Assembly (NCBI GenBank): GCA_046734335.1
Contig: JBKPRA010000053.1
Coordinates: forward strand, 83,076-147,075
DNA from: DATBLE01 sp046734335
Lineage (GTDB): Bacteria; Actinomycetota; Thermoleophilia; Gaiellales; Gaiellaceae
Direction: 5' to 3'
DNA length: 64,000 bases
The translations under genes were made by a program, and so were the position numbers. Position 1 is the first letter of the stretch, and every line of letters begins with the position of its first letter. The notes below the pieces were generated by a model. It saw only the letters and a list, made by a program, of their open reading frames with translations, was not told where the DNA came from and did not search any database. Positions 40,809 through 51,343 of this stretch are shown here, piece after piece.

Positions 40809-42068
40809 TCACCTCGGCACGTTCGCCCGGTTGGAGACGAGGAGCAGGCCTGCGAGCAGGATGAAGTTGGCGACGATGCTCGACCCGCCGTAGCTGACGA
40901 ACGGGAGCGTGATCCCGGTCAGCGGGATCACCCGCAACAGGCCGCCGACGATGATGAAGGTTTGGAGTGCGAAGGCGAAGGTGAGCCCGGCGCCGAGCAG
41001 CTTCGAGAACCCGTCCTGGGCGAGGACCGAGATCCGGAACCCGCGGAGGACGAAGACCATGTAGAGCAGCAGCACGCCGGCCGCTCCGATCAGGCCCAGC
41101 TCCTGTGCCAGCGCGGAGTAGATGAAGTCGGTGTTGACGAAGGGGATCAGGTCGGTGCCGCCCGTGGTCGTGAACGTGCCGCGCCCCAGGCCGGTGCCCC
41201 AGAAGCCGCCGTGAGCGATCGAATACGAGGACTGGACGAGCTGGTAGCCCTTCCCGTGCGGGTCCTGCCACGGGTCGAGCCAGATGTCGACGCGCTCCTG
41301 CACGCGTGCGATCTCCTGGTAGGCGGCCGCCGCGCCGCCGACGAACAGCACGAGCCCGATTGCGACGAAGAGCGCGCGCCCCGTCGCGACGTACAGCATC
41401 GCCAGGAAGATCCCGAAGTAGAGGAGCGCGCTGCCGAGGTCGTTGGTCTCGACCAGCACCAGCATCGCCGCGCCCCAGATCAGGAGCAGCGGCCCGAAGT
41501 CCTTCAGCCTGCCCTGGGCGAGCACCTCGCGCTTCTCGCGCAGGTAGCCGGCCAGGAAGACGATCAGGGCGATCTTGGCCAGCTCGCCGGGCTGGAACTG
41601 GACAGGCCCGAACTTGACCCAGAGGCGAGCGCCGTTGATCGTCGTCCCGACCCCGGGCAGCGCAGGCAGCACCAGCAGCCCCACCGCGGAGACGCCGAAG
41701 AGGTACTTGTAGTTCTCGAGTACGCGGAAGTCGTCGCGCAGCACGATCAGCGTCAGCCCGAAGACGCCGACGCCGACGACGATCCAGAAGCCTTGTCTGA
41801 AGGCATCGGTCGATCCGAGGCGGTAGATCTCGGTCAGCCCGATTGCGGTCAGCAGGCCCGCGAGTGGAAGCAGGTACGGGTCGGCCCACGGGACCGTGTA
41901 GCGGGTGATCACGTGCGCGATCAGGTACAGGCCCAGGAAAATGAGCGCGTACGAGATCGAGCCGGCCGAGATCACCGACTGGCGCGCGATATAGACGCTC
42001 GCGAAGCCGAGGCCGGTGATGATGCCGACCGCGACGAGGTTGACGAGCTCTCGATTCCGCGCCGACAA
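40809..42068 (-). CDS. rodA: SEDS peptidoglycan glycosyltransferase (RodA/FtsW family)
   Basis: A 419-residue membrane protein with about ten to twelve helices. SEDS motifs are NGARLWVKFGPVQFQPGELAK, VETNDLGSALLYFGIFLAML and the C-terminal LTGITLPFVSYGGSS. It polymerises lipid II and works with the adjacent PbpA. TTG 42068 was chosen as the frame's first start after the phosphatase stop (4-base gap); the ribosome site is weak, so coupling to the upstream gene is likely. RodA is favoured over FtsW by its pairing with pbpA in the kinase cluster. Confidence 0.92.
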   Translation of the reverse strand: MSARNRELVNLVAVGIITGLGFASVYIARQSVISAGSISYALIFLGLYLIAHVITRYTVPWADPYLLPLAGLLTAIGLTEIYRLGSTDAFRQGFWIVVGVGVFGLTLIVLRDDFRVLENYKYLFGVSAVGLLVLPALPGVGTTINGARLWVKFGPVQFQPGELAKIALIVFLAGYLREKREVLAQGRLKDFGPLLLIWGAAMLVLVETNDLGSALLYFGIFLAMLYVATGRALFVAIGLVLFVGGAAAAYQEIARVQERVDIWLDPWQDPHGKGYQLVQSSYSIAHGGFWGTGLGRGTFTTTGGTDLIPFVNTDFIYSALAQELGLIGAAGVLLLYMVFVLRGFRISVLAQDGFSKLLGAGLTFAFALQTFIIVGGLLRVIPLTGITLPFVSYGGSSIVANFILLAGLLLVSNRANVPR

Positions 42069-42072
42069 GGTC

Positions 42073-43266
42073 CTAGGGGACGACCTGCGCTTCGTACTGC
42101 TTGATGGCGTCGAGCGCGCGGTCGTACGTGCGCAGGTCGTGGTCGAACAGCGCTCTTCGCTCTCCCTGCGAGAGCTGCCCGGCGAGGACGGGACTTTCGT
42201 AGCGCATCCGGTAGAGCCTGACGCCGCCGACGATGTCCCACGGGAAGCCCTGGTAGACGGCGACGTGCCCATCCGGTTGGACGCCGACGAAGTACGAGCG
42301 CGAGAGCGTCCAGACGACGAGCGCGGCGAAGACGATGACGGCGGTCGCGGCCACGGCGGCGATCACCGCCCGGGACACCCGTCGGCGGCGGCGCGGCTCG
42401 TGCCCGTTGCCGGACGCTGCGAGCGCCTCGAGCTGATCACGGGTGACGAGCACGGTGTCGTCGATCGCCGGGACCGCGTCGAGCTCGGTCAGGGTCCGCT
42501 CCTCGTCGTCCGGGCCGTCGTCGGCGAACGCCGCGGGCACCGGTGTCGTCTCCGCGTCGTCGTCTCCGAGCTCGAACACGATCACGGTGATGTTGTCCTC
42601 GCCGCCGCCCTTGTTTGCGGCGTCGACGAGCGCGCGCGCGGCCCTGTCGAGACTCGCCCGGTTGCGCTCGACCATGCCGAGGATCGAGGCGTCGTCGACC
42701 ATCGACGTCAACCCGTCGGAGCAGATCATGAACACGTCCCCGGGGCGCGCCTCGACCTCGAAGGTGTCGACGTCGACCTCCGGGTCTGTGCCGAGCACCC
42801 GGGTGATCACCGAGCGTTGCGGGTGGACGTCGGCCTCCTCGGGAGAGAGCCTCCCGCTCCGGACGAGCTCGGCGACCAGCGAGTGATCGTCGGTCAACTG
42901 CTCGAGCTCCCCGTCCCTGACCCGGTACGCACGCGAGTCGCCGACGTGTCCGATCCTGACGGTGTGGCCCGCGACCAGCGCGGCGGTCATCGTCGTCCCC
43001 ATCCCGGCCCGCGCCTCGTCGCTCGCGGCCGCCTCGTAGACCCGCCGGTTCGCCTCCTGGATGAGCGCGACGACCGCGTTCTCGCCCGCTTCCGCCCCCG
43101 ATTCCCGCAGCACCGAGGCAGCGATCCGTGAGGCGATCTCGCCTGCCTGGGCGCCGCCCATCCCGTCTGCGACCGCGAACAGCGGCGGCTGGACGACGTA
43201 GGCGTCCTCGTTCCGGAGGCGGCGGCGGCCGGGATCGGTTGCAGCTGCATGCTGGATCAGCTTCAT
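42073..43266 (-). CDS. pstP: PP2C-family Ser/Thr phosphatase (PstP-like)
   Basis: A 397-residue membrane phosphatase. PP2C motifs: RRRLRNEDAYVV, FAVADGMGGAQAGEIAS, IGHVGDSRAYRV and FMICSDGLTSMV, with metal Asp residues kept. A linker with acidic stretches and then one membrane helix (about residues 300-325) leads to a short outer domain. It reverses phosphorylation by the neighbouring kinases. It starts 3 bases after the FHA gene stop. Confidence 0.95.
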   Translation of the reverse strand: MKLIQHAAATDPGRRRLRNEDAYVVQPPLFAVADGMGGAQAGEIASRIAASVLRESGAEAGENAVVALIQEANRRVYEAAASDEARAGMGTTMTAALVAGHTVRIGHVGDSRAYRVRDGELEQLTDDHSLVAELVRSGRLSPEEADVHPQRSVITRVLGTDPEVDVDTFEVEARPGDVFMICSDGLTSMVDDASILGMVERNRASLDRAARALVDAANKGGGEDNITVIVFELGDDDAETTPVPAAFADDGPDDEERTLTELDAVPAIDDTVLVTRDQLEALAASGNGHEPRRRRRVSRAVIAAVAATAVIVFAALVVWTLSRSYFVGVQPDGHVAVYQGFPWDIVGGVRLYRMRYESPVLAGQLSQGERRALFDHDLRTYDRALDAIKQYEAQVVP

Positions 43267-43269
43267 CGG

Positions 43270-43734
43270 TCAGCGCTCGTAGCGGAGGTCGGTGTTGCCG
43301 ACGCGGATCACGTCGCCGGTCTTCAGTCTTTGCGGCTTGGAGAGCTTCGCCCCGTTCACGTATGTCCCGTTCGTCGAGCCGGCGTCAGAGACCCAGACCC
43401 CATCGCGCCGCGGCTCGACCCGGGCATGGCGCGCGGAGGCGAAGTCGTCGTCCAGCGGGATGTCGTTGTCGGCGCTGCGTCCGACCAAGAGCGTGCGCGA
43501 ATCGATTCCACGCTTGCGGCCGTCGGGGAAGACGAGGTGACCGGTGTTGACCGGCTTCGACCCGCCGAGCAGACCTGCCGCCTGCTCGGGGGCGAGCACG
43601 AAGCTCTCCTGGGGCAGGCGCAGATCGCGGCTGGCAGTTCGCACGATCCGCCAGATGAAGAGGTAGAGCAGCAGCAGGAAGAGGATCTTCAGGATGAGCA
43701 GCGCCTCGCCGACCGCCAGCGAGCCGACGATCAT
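43270..43734 (-). CDS. fhaB: Membrane-anchored FHA-domain protein (FhaB-like)
   Basis: A 154-residue protein with an N-terminal membrane helix (about 8-30) and a C-terminal FHA domain: LLVGRSADNDIPLDDDFAS, RHARVEPR and DAGSTNGTYVNG, the phosphothreonine-binding loops. FhaB (FipA partner) in mycobacteria links kinase signals to cell division and wall synthesis. ATG 43734 overlaps the fhaA stop by 1 base (TGATG). Confidence 0.93.
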   Translation of the reverse strand: MIVGSLAVGEALLILKILFLLLLYLFIWRIVRTASRDLRLPQESFVLAPEQAAGLLGGSKPVNTGHLVFPDGRKRGIDSRTLLVGRSADNDIPLDDDFASARHARVEPRRDGVWVSDAGSTNGTYVNGAKLSKPQRLKTGDVIRVGNTDLRYER

Positions 43735-44510
43735 CACTCCACGAGCCTCCGCTCGAAGAGCAGCTCGGTCGAGCCGATCGTGATCACGTCGCCGGAGTCG
43801 AGCTTCGCCCGCGCGGTCCGATGCCCGTTCACGCTGGACCCGTTCGTCGAATCGAGGTCGATCAGCCAGTAGGCCGAGCCTTCCTGGCGCAGCTCCGCGT
43901 GACGCCGCGAGGCGTTGGGGTCGGCGAGTTGGACGTCGCAGTCTTTCGAGCGCCCGATTACGACCCGCCGGCTGGTGACCTCGCGCCGCTTGCCGCCGAC
44001 AGTCAGCGTCACGATCTCCTGCGCGAGGGCGACATCGGCAGTGGGGCCGTCCGGCGAGAGCGGCGTCCGGGGGCGGTAGATCATCGTCGCGCCGGGCTCG
44101 ACCTGCTGCGCCGGTTCCGGCCCGTCCGTCTTCGGCCGCTCGCCCTGCACCATCCTGGTGGCGATCCCGAACTCGCCCATCGACAGATCGTCGTCTGTCT
44201 CCATGAGCACGTTCGGCGGGGTGAGGAGCACGTATCCCTCCCGGCGGGCATGCTCGGCGAGGTAGTCCCGGAGCTCCCCCTGCAGCGAGCTCTCGTAGTC
44301 GGCGAACTGCTCGCGGTCGACGGTCGAGAGGTAGACGGTGTACTCGTTCGGCACGTAGACGCGCGACACCGACACCGTCCGGTGGTCCTCCATCTCCTTG
44401 ACCAGCTTCCGGGCGAGCTCGACCGGCTGGACGTTCGTCCGGAAGGCACGGCCGAACAGGCCCTCGAAGAGACCCTCGATCTTCTGCTCGATGCTGCGCA
44501 GCACGCTCAC
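43734..44510 (-). CDS. fhaA: DUF3662/FHA-domain protein (FhaA)
   Basis: A 258-residue cytoplasmic protein. The N-terminal DUF3662 domain is clear (SIEQKIEGLFEGLFGRAF, VELARKLVKEMEDHRTVSVS, VYVPNEYTVYLS), and the C-terminal FHA domain has VVIGRSKDCDVQLADPNASR and LDSTNGSSVNG. FhaA binds phosphorylated MviN in mycobacteria to control peptidoglycan synthesis. GTG 44510 is the first gene of the cell-wall operon fhaA-fhaB-pstP-rodA-pbpA-pknB-ddl. Confidence 0.95.
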   Translation of the reverse strand: MSVLRSIEQKIEGLFEGLFGRAFRTNVQPVELARKLVKEMEDHRTVSVSRVYVPNEYTVYLSTVDREQFADYESSLQGELRDYLAEHARREGYVLLTPPNVLMETDDDLSMGEFGIATRMVQGERPKTDGPEPAQQVEPGATMIYRPRTPLSPDGPTADVALAQEIVTLTVGGKRREVTSRRVVIGRSKDCDVQLADPNASRRHAELRQEGSAYWLIDLDSTNGSSVNGHRTARAKLDSGDVITIGSTELLFERRLVE

Positions 44511-44549
44511 GGCCAGGAAAATCCCCGCTGGCGAGTGTACTTAGGCGCT

Positions 44550-46253
<1,704 letters not shown>

Positions 46254-46293
46254 GACACGTTTCCCGCCCGCCGCCGAAGTCCTTTGGACGGCG

Positions 46294-46299
46294 AGGAAT
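46294..46299 (+). promoter_or_regulatory. Putative -10 box upstream of the 396-aa membrane protein
   Basis: TACAGT lies about 37 bases before ATG 46337, in the 83-base divergent spacer with the kinase gene. Confidence 0.3.
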
Positions 46300-46336
46300 G
46301 GGCTACAGTGCGCCGAATTCCGCTGCAAAGCGCCCG

Positions 46337-47527
46337 ATGAGCGAGCACGACACCGACCTCGATTTCGACTTCTTCGACGACGACCAACCGTCGCCGACGC
46401 GCCCTGCCGACGAGGAGACGCAGATCGGCCGCGAGCCGCCGCCGGCCGAGCGCCGCGGCGGAGGCGGCGGCAGGAGACCGTCGGGAGGGCGCCCGCCGGT
46501 CGGGATGACGCCGCTCCTGCGGCTGGCAGGCCTGATCGCCTTCGGGATCCTGATCGTCGTCCTGCTGGTCTTCTGGGTCTCCAGCTGTCAGGACGCCGGG
46601 AAGAAGAGCTCGTACAAGAACTACTACGAGAAGGTCGGCGTCGTCGCGAACGACTCGGCGCAGGTCGGCCGCGAGCTGAACGATGCGCTGACGACGCAGG
46701 GGATCAAGTTCGGGGAGCTGGAGTCGAAGGTGAACGGTCTCGCCCAGCGGGAGCAGCAGAACGTCGCGCAGCTGCGCTCGATCCATCCTCCCGGTCCGCT
46801 CCGCGTCCAGCACCAGGCCGCACTCGAGTCTCTCGGCTTCCGTGTCAGCGGGCTCCGCGGGCTCGCCGACGGGTTCACACAGGCCTCACGCTCTCCGAAG
46901 AACGTCACTTCCAACGCCCTCAAGCTGCTCCAGCCGCCCGCGTCACGCCTCGTGACCAGCGACGTGGTCTGGAGCGACCTCTTCCAGGCGCCGGCGCAGG
47001 GCAACGGCGGGGTGCTCGAGCGCGAGGGGATCACGGGCGTCGCCGTCCCGGGCTCGAAGTTTCTCCCCAGCCCTGACTACGGCAGCAGCAGCTACTGGGA
47101 GGCGATCCTTCAACGCCTCCAGGGCGCCGCGACGAGCGGCGGTACGACCGGTGGTGGCCTGCACGGCACCGGGATCGTCAAGACGGTCGCTCTACCCGCC
47201 AACCAGGAGCTCTCGGAGTCGACCGAGAACACGGTGACGGCCACCACCGACCTCGGTTTCGCGGTCACGGTCGAGGACACCGGCGACTCCCAGGAGGTGC
47301 AGATCAAGGTGACGCTCACCATCCAGCAGTCGCCGACCCCGATCGTCCAGACGAAGACGATCGATCTGATCAATCCGGGCGAGCAGAAGCAGGTCGTGTT
47401 CCGCAACCTCGGGCAGGTGCAGTTCGCGACCAAGACGACGGTGAAGGTCGACGTCGCGCCGGTTCCGCAGGAGAAGAACACCGACAACAACTCCAAGGCG
47501 TACCCGGTCATCTTCTCGCTGGGCTAG
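46337..47527 (+). CDS. Single-pass envelope protein, unknown function
   Basis: A 396-residue protein. An acidic N-terminus (HDTDLDFDFFDDD) and a basic Gly-rich stretch precede one membrane helix (about 60-81). The outer part is a coiled/helical region (about 95-190) followed by a beta-rich domain (about 285-390: VTATTDLGFAVTVEDTGDSQ, NPGEQKQVVFRN) that resembles a CARDB/Ig-like adhesion module. I do not recognise a named family. Its stop abuts the DUF4446 gene start, suggesting an operon, and it diverges from a kinase gene, a possible signalling partner. Confidence 0.75.
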   Translation: MSEHDTDLDFDFFDDDQPSPTRPADEETQIGREPPPAERRGGGGGRRPSGGRPPVGMTPLLRLAGLIAFGILIVVLLVFWVSSCQDAGKKSSYKNYYEKVGVVANDSAQVGRELNDALTTQGIKFGELESKVNGLAQREQQNVAQLRSIHPPGPLRVQHQAALESLGFRVSGLRGLADGFTQASRSPKNVTSNALKLLQPPASRLVTSDVVWSDLFQAPAQGNGGVLEREGITGVAVPGSKFLPSPDYGSSSYWEAILQRLQGAATSGGTTGGGLHGTGIVKTVALPANQELSESTENTVTATTDLGFAVTVEDTGDSQEVQIKVTLTIQQSPTPIVQTKTIDLINPGEQKQVVFRNLGQVQFATKTTVKVDVAPVPQEKNTDNNSKAYPVIFSLG

Positions 47528-48001
47528 ATGGGACTCGCAGAGTGGATCGCGATCGTCGCCGTCGTGATCGCGGTCGGGGCGGTCGCGCTTGCAGCGTGGG
47601 CGTTCTCGAAGGTCACCGCGGTGCGGCGGTCGCAGGACGTTCTCCTCGGCGGGAACGCAAAGGCGGACGTGGTCGAGTTCGCCGTCTCGCTTCAGGCCCG
47701 CATCGACGACCTGCACCGGGCGGTCGACGAGGTCGCGGCCGCCCTGGCCCGGGTCGACCGCCGCGTCGACGGCGCGCTGTCCCGCTCGGCCCTGATCCGC
47801 TACGACGCCTACGAGGACACCGGCGGCCACCAGTCCGCCTCGATGGCCATCCTCGACTCCGCGCGGTCGGGGATCGTGCTGACCGCCATCCAGGGCCGCG
47901 ACTACGCGCGCGTCTACGTGAAGCAGCTCGACCGGGGCCGAACGCCGATCGCCCTGTCGCCCGAGGAGCAGCAGGCCGTCGAGCGCGCGATGGCGCCGTA
48001 G
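47528..48001 (+). CDS. DUF4446 family membrane protein
   Basis: A 157-residue protein with one membrane helix (about 6-26), a coiled-coil stretch (LQARIDDLHRAVDEVAAALA) and the DUF4446 C-terminal block LIRYDAYEDTGGHQSASMAI and GRDYARVYVKQL. Function is unknown for the family. It starts immediately after the stop of the preceding gene. Confidence 0.85.
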   Translation: MGLAEWIAIVAVVIAVGAVALAAWAFSKVTAVRRSQDVLLGGNAKADVVEFAVSLQARIDDLHRAVDEVAAALARVDRRVDGALSRSALIRYDAYEDTGGHQSASMAILDSARSGIVLTAIQGRDYARVYVKQLDRGRTPIALSPEEQQAVERAMAP

Positions 48002-48044
48002 GCCCCCAGGAGACCAGGGTCCTGTCGGCTACATTGTTGCCACA

Positions 48045-48560
48045 TTGGGACAGGTTCTCGTCCTGAACGCGAGTTACGAGCCACTGAACGTCTGCTCGGT
48101 TCGGCGGGCGCATGTGCTCGTGTTCAAGGGGAAGGCCGAGGTGCTGGAGGAGCACGGCGCGCCGCTTCGCTCGGCAACCGACACGTTCGCGCGACCGCAC
48201 GTGATCAGGCTCGTCCAGTTCGTCCGGGTGCCTCGCGCGGCGCAGCGCAAGATCTCGCGGCGAGCGCTGTTCGCCCGTGATGGATGGAGCTGCGTGTACT
48301 GCGGGACGAGCGGAGGCCGCCTCACGCTCGACCACGTCGTCCCCCGAAGCCGGGGCGGCGGTTCGGTGTGGGAGAACGTCGTCACCGCCTGCGCGCCCTG
48401 CAATCTGCGCAAGGGCGACCGTCTGCCGGAGGAGGTGTCGATGACGATGCGGCGGCCGCCGCGTCCGCCGGCGCCTGCCCTCTTCATCACGCTCGCCACT
48501 CCGGCGGGTCTGCCGACCACCTGGAGGCGCTACCTCCCGGGCTCGGCCGCGGCCGCCTGA
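48045..48560 (+). CDS. HNH endonuclease
   Basis: A 171-residue HNH protein. The N-terminus VLVLNASYEPLNVCSVRRA and the core RDGWSCVYCGTSGGRLTLDHVVPRSRGG ... ENVVTACAPCNLRKGDRLPE contain two CxxC zinc pairs and the catalytic His. This widespread actinobacterial form is chromosomally conserved and not obviously part of a mobile or restriction system. The TTG start at 48045 is preceded by TACATT (48030-48035), consistent with a short or absent leader. Confidence 0.88.
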   Translation: MGQVLVLNASYEPLNVCSVRRAHVLVFKGKAEVLEEHGAPLRSATDTFARPHVIRLVQFVRVPRAAQRKISRRALFARDGWSCVYCGTSGGRLTLDHVVPRSRGGGSVWENVVTACAPCNLRKGDRLPEEVSMTMRRPPRPPAPALFITLATPAGLPTTWRRYLPGSAAAA

Positions 48561-48679
48561 GCCGCAGCGGCCGGCATCCCGCAGGCGCGCACCCCTGTGG
48601 ACAAAGCGTCCCACGAACGGCACGAGCTCCGGCACGCCCGCTGTGACACGGCGTCCGGTCGGCGGCGTATGAACACCGC

Positions 48680-49369
48680 ATGAAGTCGCTGGCCGTCGTC
48701 GCATCTGTGCTCGCCGTCCTCGTCGTCGGGGTCACCGGCGCCGGCGGCGCGCCGTCGGCGGCGCCCCAGCACTCGATCGTCGTCGCCGGACAGGGCTCGA
48801 TCGCCGCCCGGCCCGACCGGGCGCAGCTCTCCTTCGGAGTGTCCTCGGACGCGAAGACGGCTTCGGCCGCCCTGAGGACGAACGCGGCGGAGATGACCAA
48901 GGTGATCGCCGCGCTGAAGTCGCAGGGGATCGCCGCCGCGGATCTCAGGACCGATCTCGTCTCGCTTTCGTCGCGGTATTCCCAGAACGGCGAGACAGTG
49001 GTCGGTTACACGGCGACGAACTCCGTCTCTGCAACGGTGCGCAACCTCGCGAAGATCGGCGCGATCATCGACGCGGCCGTCGACGCTGGCGCCAACCAGG
49101 TCTCGGGCCCCAATCTCGTTCGCTCGTCCGCCGCATCTCTCTACCGGGCCGCCCTGCGCGCGGCGATCGCCGATGCCCGTGGAAAGGCCCGGACGATCGC
49201 GGCGGCGTCGGGTCTCCACATCCGCCGGATCACCGACGTCGCGGAGAGCAGCGCCGCGCCCTCTCCGACGCCGCTGACGGCGAAGGCGAGCGCAGACGCG
49301 TCCACCCCGGTGGAGACCGGCTCCACGCTGGTCGAGGCGACCGTCACGGTCACCTTCGCGGTCGCCTAG
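48680..49369 (+). CDS. SIMPL-domain (DUF541) secreted protein
   Basis: A 229-residue exported protein with a signal peptide (about 1-24) and a SIMPL/DUF541 domain: SIVVAGQGSIAARPDRAQLSFGV, LKSQGIAAADLRTDLVSLSS and VSGPNLVRSSAASLYRAALR. Family members form oligomers and are linked to oxidative or envelope stress, and the role here is unknown. Its stop overlaps the convergent leuD stop by 4 bases. The 119-base spacer before it shows nothing clear. Confidence 0.88.
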   Translation: MKSLAVVASVLAVLVVGVTGAGGAPSAAPQHSIVVAGQGSIAARPDRAQLSFGVSSDAKTASAALRTNAAEMTKVIAALKSQGIAAADLRTDLVSLSSRYSQNGETVVGYTATNSVSATVRNLAKIGAIIDAAVDAGANQVSGPNLVRSSAASLYRAALRAAIADARGKARTIAAASGLHIRRITDVAESSAAPSPTPLTAKASADASTPVETGSTLVEATVTVTFAVA

Positions 49370-49947
49370 ACCGGTAACGACGTGGTCTCGACCCGTCCGG
49401 GCCGGGACGATTCGAACGCCGCGATCTCCGCCTCGTGCTGGAGCGTGAGGCCGATGTCGTCGAGCCCGTTCAGCAGTTTGTGCCGGCGGAACGGGTCGAA
49501 CTCGAAGGCGGCCGGCTCGGCGCCTGGCATCGCGATCGTCAGCGCCTCGAGGTCGACGGTCAGCTCTGTGGCTCCGCCCAGCCGCCGGACTTCCTGCTCG
49601 GACAGCGTGATCGTGACGAGCCCGATCTGTGCGGCGTTCGCCGCGAAGATGTCGCCGAACGAGGGCGCGACGACCACCTCGAACCCGTAGTCCTGGAGCG
49701 CCCAGGCGGCGTGCTCGCGCGACGAGCCGCAGCCGAAGTTCCGTCCCGTGACCAGGATCGTCGCTCCCGCGTACTCGGGCCGGTTCAGCTCGAACTCAGG
49801 GTCCCGGCGCCAGTCGTGGAACAGGAACTCGCCGTAGCCGGTGCGCTCGATCCGCTTCAGGAACTGCTTCGGGATGATCTGGTCGGTGTCGACATCGGCG
49901 CGGTCGAGCACGGCGACCCGACCCGTCGTCCGCGTGAACGCCTTCAC
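49366..49947 (-). CDS. leuD: 3-isopropylmalate dehydratase small subunit
   Basis: A 193-residue LeuD. Blocks are RADVDTDQIIPKQFLKRIER, GRNFGCGSSREHAAWALQDY and FGDIFAANAAQIGLVTI. With LeuC it isomerises 2-isopropylmalate to 3-isopropylmalate in leucine synthesis. GTG 49947 overlaps the leuC stop (GTGA). It is the last gene of the zinc-ribbon-pheA-leuC-leuD unit. Confidence 0.96.
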   Translation of the reverse strand: MKAFTRTTGRVAVLDRADVDTDQIIPKQFLKRIERTGYGEFLFHDWRRDPEFELNRPEYAGATILVTGRNFGCGSSREHAAWALQDYGFEVVVAPSFGDIFAANAAQIGLVTITLSEQEVRRLGGATELTVDLEALTIAMPGAEPAAFEFDPFRRHKLLNGLDDIGLTLQHEAEIAAFESSRPGRVETTSLPV

Positions 49948-51341
49948 GGCGCCACCTCGCGGATATCGGCCAGTCGACCGGTGAGTGCTGCCGCGGCCGC
50001 GGTTGCGGGGCTGACCAGGTGCGTGCGCCCGCCGCGCCCCTGGCGTCCCTCGAAGTTCCGGTTCGAGGTCGACGCGCAGCGCTCGCCGGGCTCGAGCACG
50101 TCGGGGTTCATGCCGAGGCACATGGAGCACCCGGCTCGTCGCCACTCGAAGCCGGCCCTTTGGAACACCGCGTCGAGGCCCTCGTCCTCCGCCTGGCGGC
50201 GGACGGCCGCGGATCCGGGCACCACCATCGCCCGGACCGAAGGGTGTATCCGTCGCCCGCCGACGATCTCGGCGACGAGGCGGAGGTCTTCGATGCGCGC
50301 GTTCGTGCAGGAGCCGACGAACACCCGATCGACCGAGATCTCGGCGATCGGGGTTCCCGGCTCGAGGGCCATGTAGGCCAGCGCGCGTTCGGCGGTTGCC
50401 CGGTCGGTCGGGTCGGTGAGCTCCGCCGGGTCCGGGACCACGCCGTCGACAGGTGCGACCATCGCGGGGTTCGTGCCCCAGGTCACCTGGGGCGCGAGGG
50501 AGGAGGCGTCGACCTCGACCTCGTGGTCGAAGACGGCGTCGGGGTCTGACGGCAGGCGACGCCAGTCGTCGAGCGCCCGCTCCCACTCGGCCCCGCTGGG
50601 CGATCCGGGCCTCCCCTCGAGGTAGGCGAAGGTCGTGTCGTCGGGCGCGATCATCCCGGCCCGCGCGCCGGCCTCGATCGACATGTTGCAGATCGTCATC
50701 CGGCCGTCCATCGACAGGTCGCGGACGAGGGCGCCGTCGTATTCGATCACGTGGCCGACGCCGCCGGCGACGCCGATCTGCCCGATCGCGCCCAGGATCG
50801 CATCCTTCGCGGTCACGCCGAGCGGCAGCGCGCCCTCGAAGCGGACGCGCATGGTCCTCGGGCGCCGCTGCGGAAGCGTCTGCGTGGCGAGTACGTGCTC
50901 GACCTCCGATGTGCCGATCCCGAACGCAAGCGCTCCCAGCGCGCCGTGCGTCGAGGTGTGGCTGTCGCCGCAGACGATCGTCATCCCGGGCTGGGTGACG
51001 CCGAGCTCCGGGCCGATCACGTGGACGATGCCCTCGCGGCCGCTGCCGGTCGCGTACAGCGGAACGCCGAATTCCTCACAGTTCCGCCGCAGCGCGTCGA
51101 GCTGCGCGCGGGCGAGCGGATCGGTGACAGGCCCGTCGACCGTCGGGACGTTGTGGTCCATCGTCGCCAGCGAGCGGTCGGGCCGCCGCACGCCGCGCCC
51201 GGCGAGCCGCAGGCCCTCGAAGGCCTGCGGAGAGGTCACCTCGTGGATCAGGTGCAGGTCGACGTACAACAGGGCGGGCCCGTCGTGCTCCCGGCGGACG
51301 ACATGGGCATCCCACACCCGCTCGAACAGGGTCGCGGCCAC
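49944..51341 (-). CDS. leuC: 3-isopropylmalate dehydratase large subunit
   Basis: A 465-residue aconitase-family protein. The [4Fe-4S] ligands lie in VGSCTNARIEDL and AGCSMCLGMNPD; substrate blocks include CGDSHTSTHGALGALAFGIG and GMIAPDDTTFAYLEGRP. GTG 51341 follows the pheA stop by 2 bases, with GGAGGAG about 10 bases upstream. It shares an operon with pheA, so leucine and phenylalanine genes are transcribed together. A Suf-made cluster would be required. Confidence 0.96.
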   Translation of the reverse strand: MAATLFERVWDAHVVRREHDGPALLYVDLHLIHEVTSPQAFEGLRLAGRGVRRPDRSLATMDHNVPTVDGPVTDPLARAQLDALRRNCEEFGVPLYATGSGREGIVHVIGPELGVTQPGMTIVCGDSHTSTHGALGALAFGIGTSEVEHVLATQTLPQRRPRTMRVRFEGALPLGVTAKDAILGAIGQIGVAGGVGHVIEYDGALVRDLSMDGRMTICNMSIEAGARAGMIAPDDTTFAYLEGRPGSPSGAEWERALDDWRRLPSDPDAVFDHEVEVDASSLAPQVTWGTNPAMVAPVDGVVPDPAELTDPTDRATAERALAYMALEPGTPIAEISVDRVFVGSCTNARIEDLRLVAEIVGGRRIHPSVRAMVVPGSAAVRRQAEDEGLDAVFQRAGFEWRRAGCSMCLGMNPDVLEPGERCASTSNRNFEGRQGRGGRTHLVSPATAAAAALTGRLADIREVAP

Positions 51342-51343
51342 GC

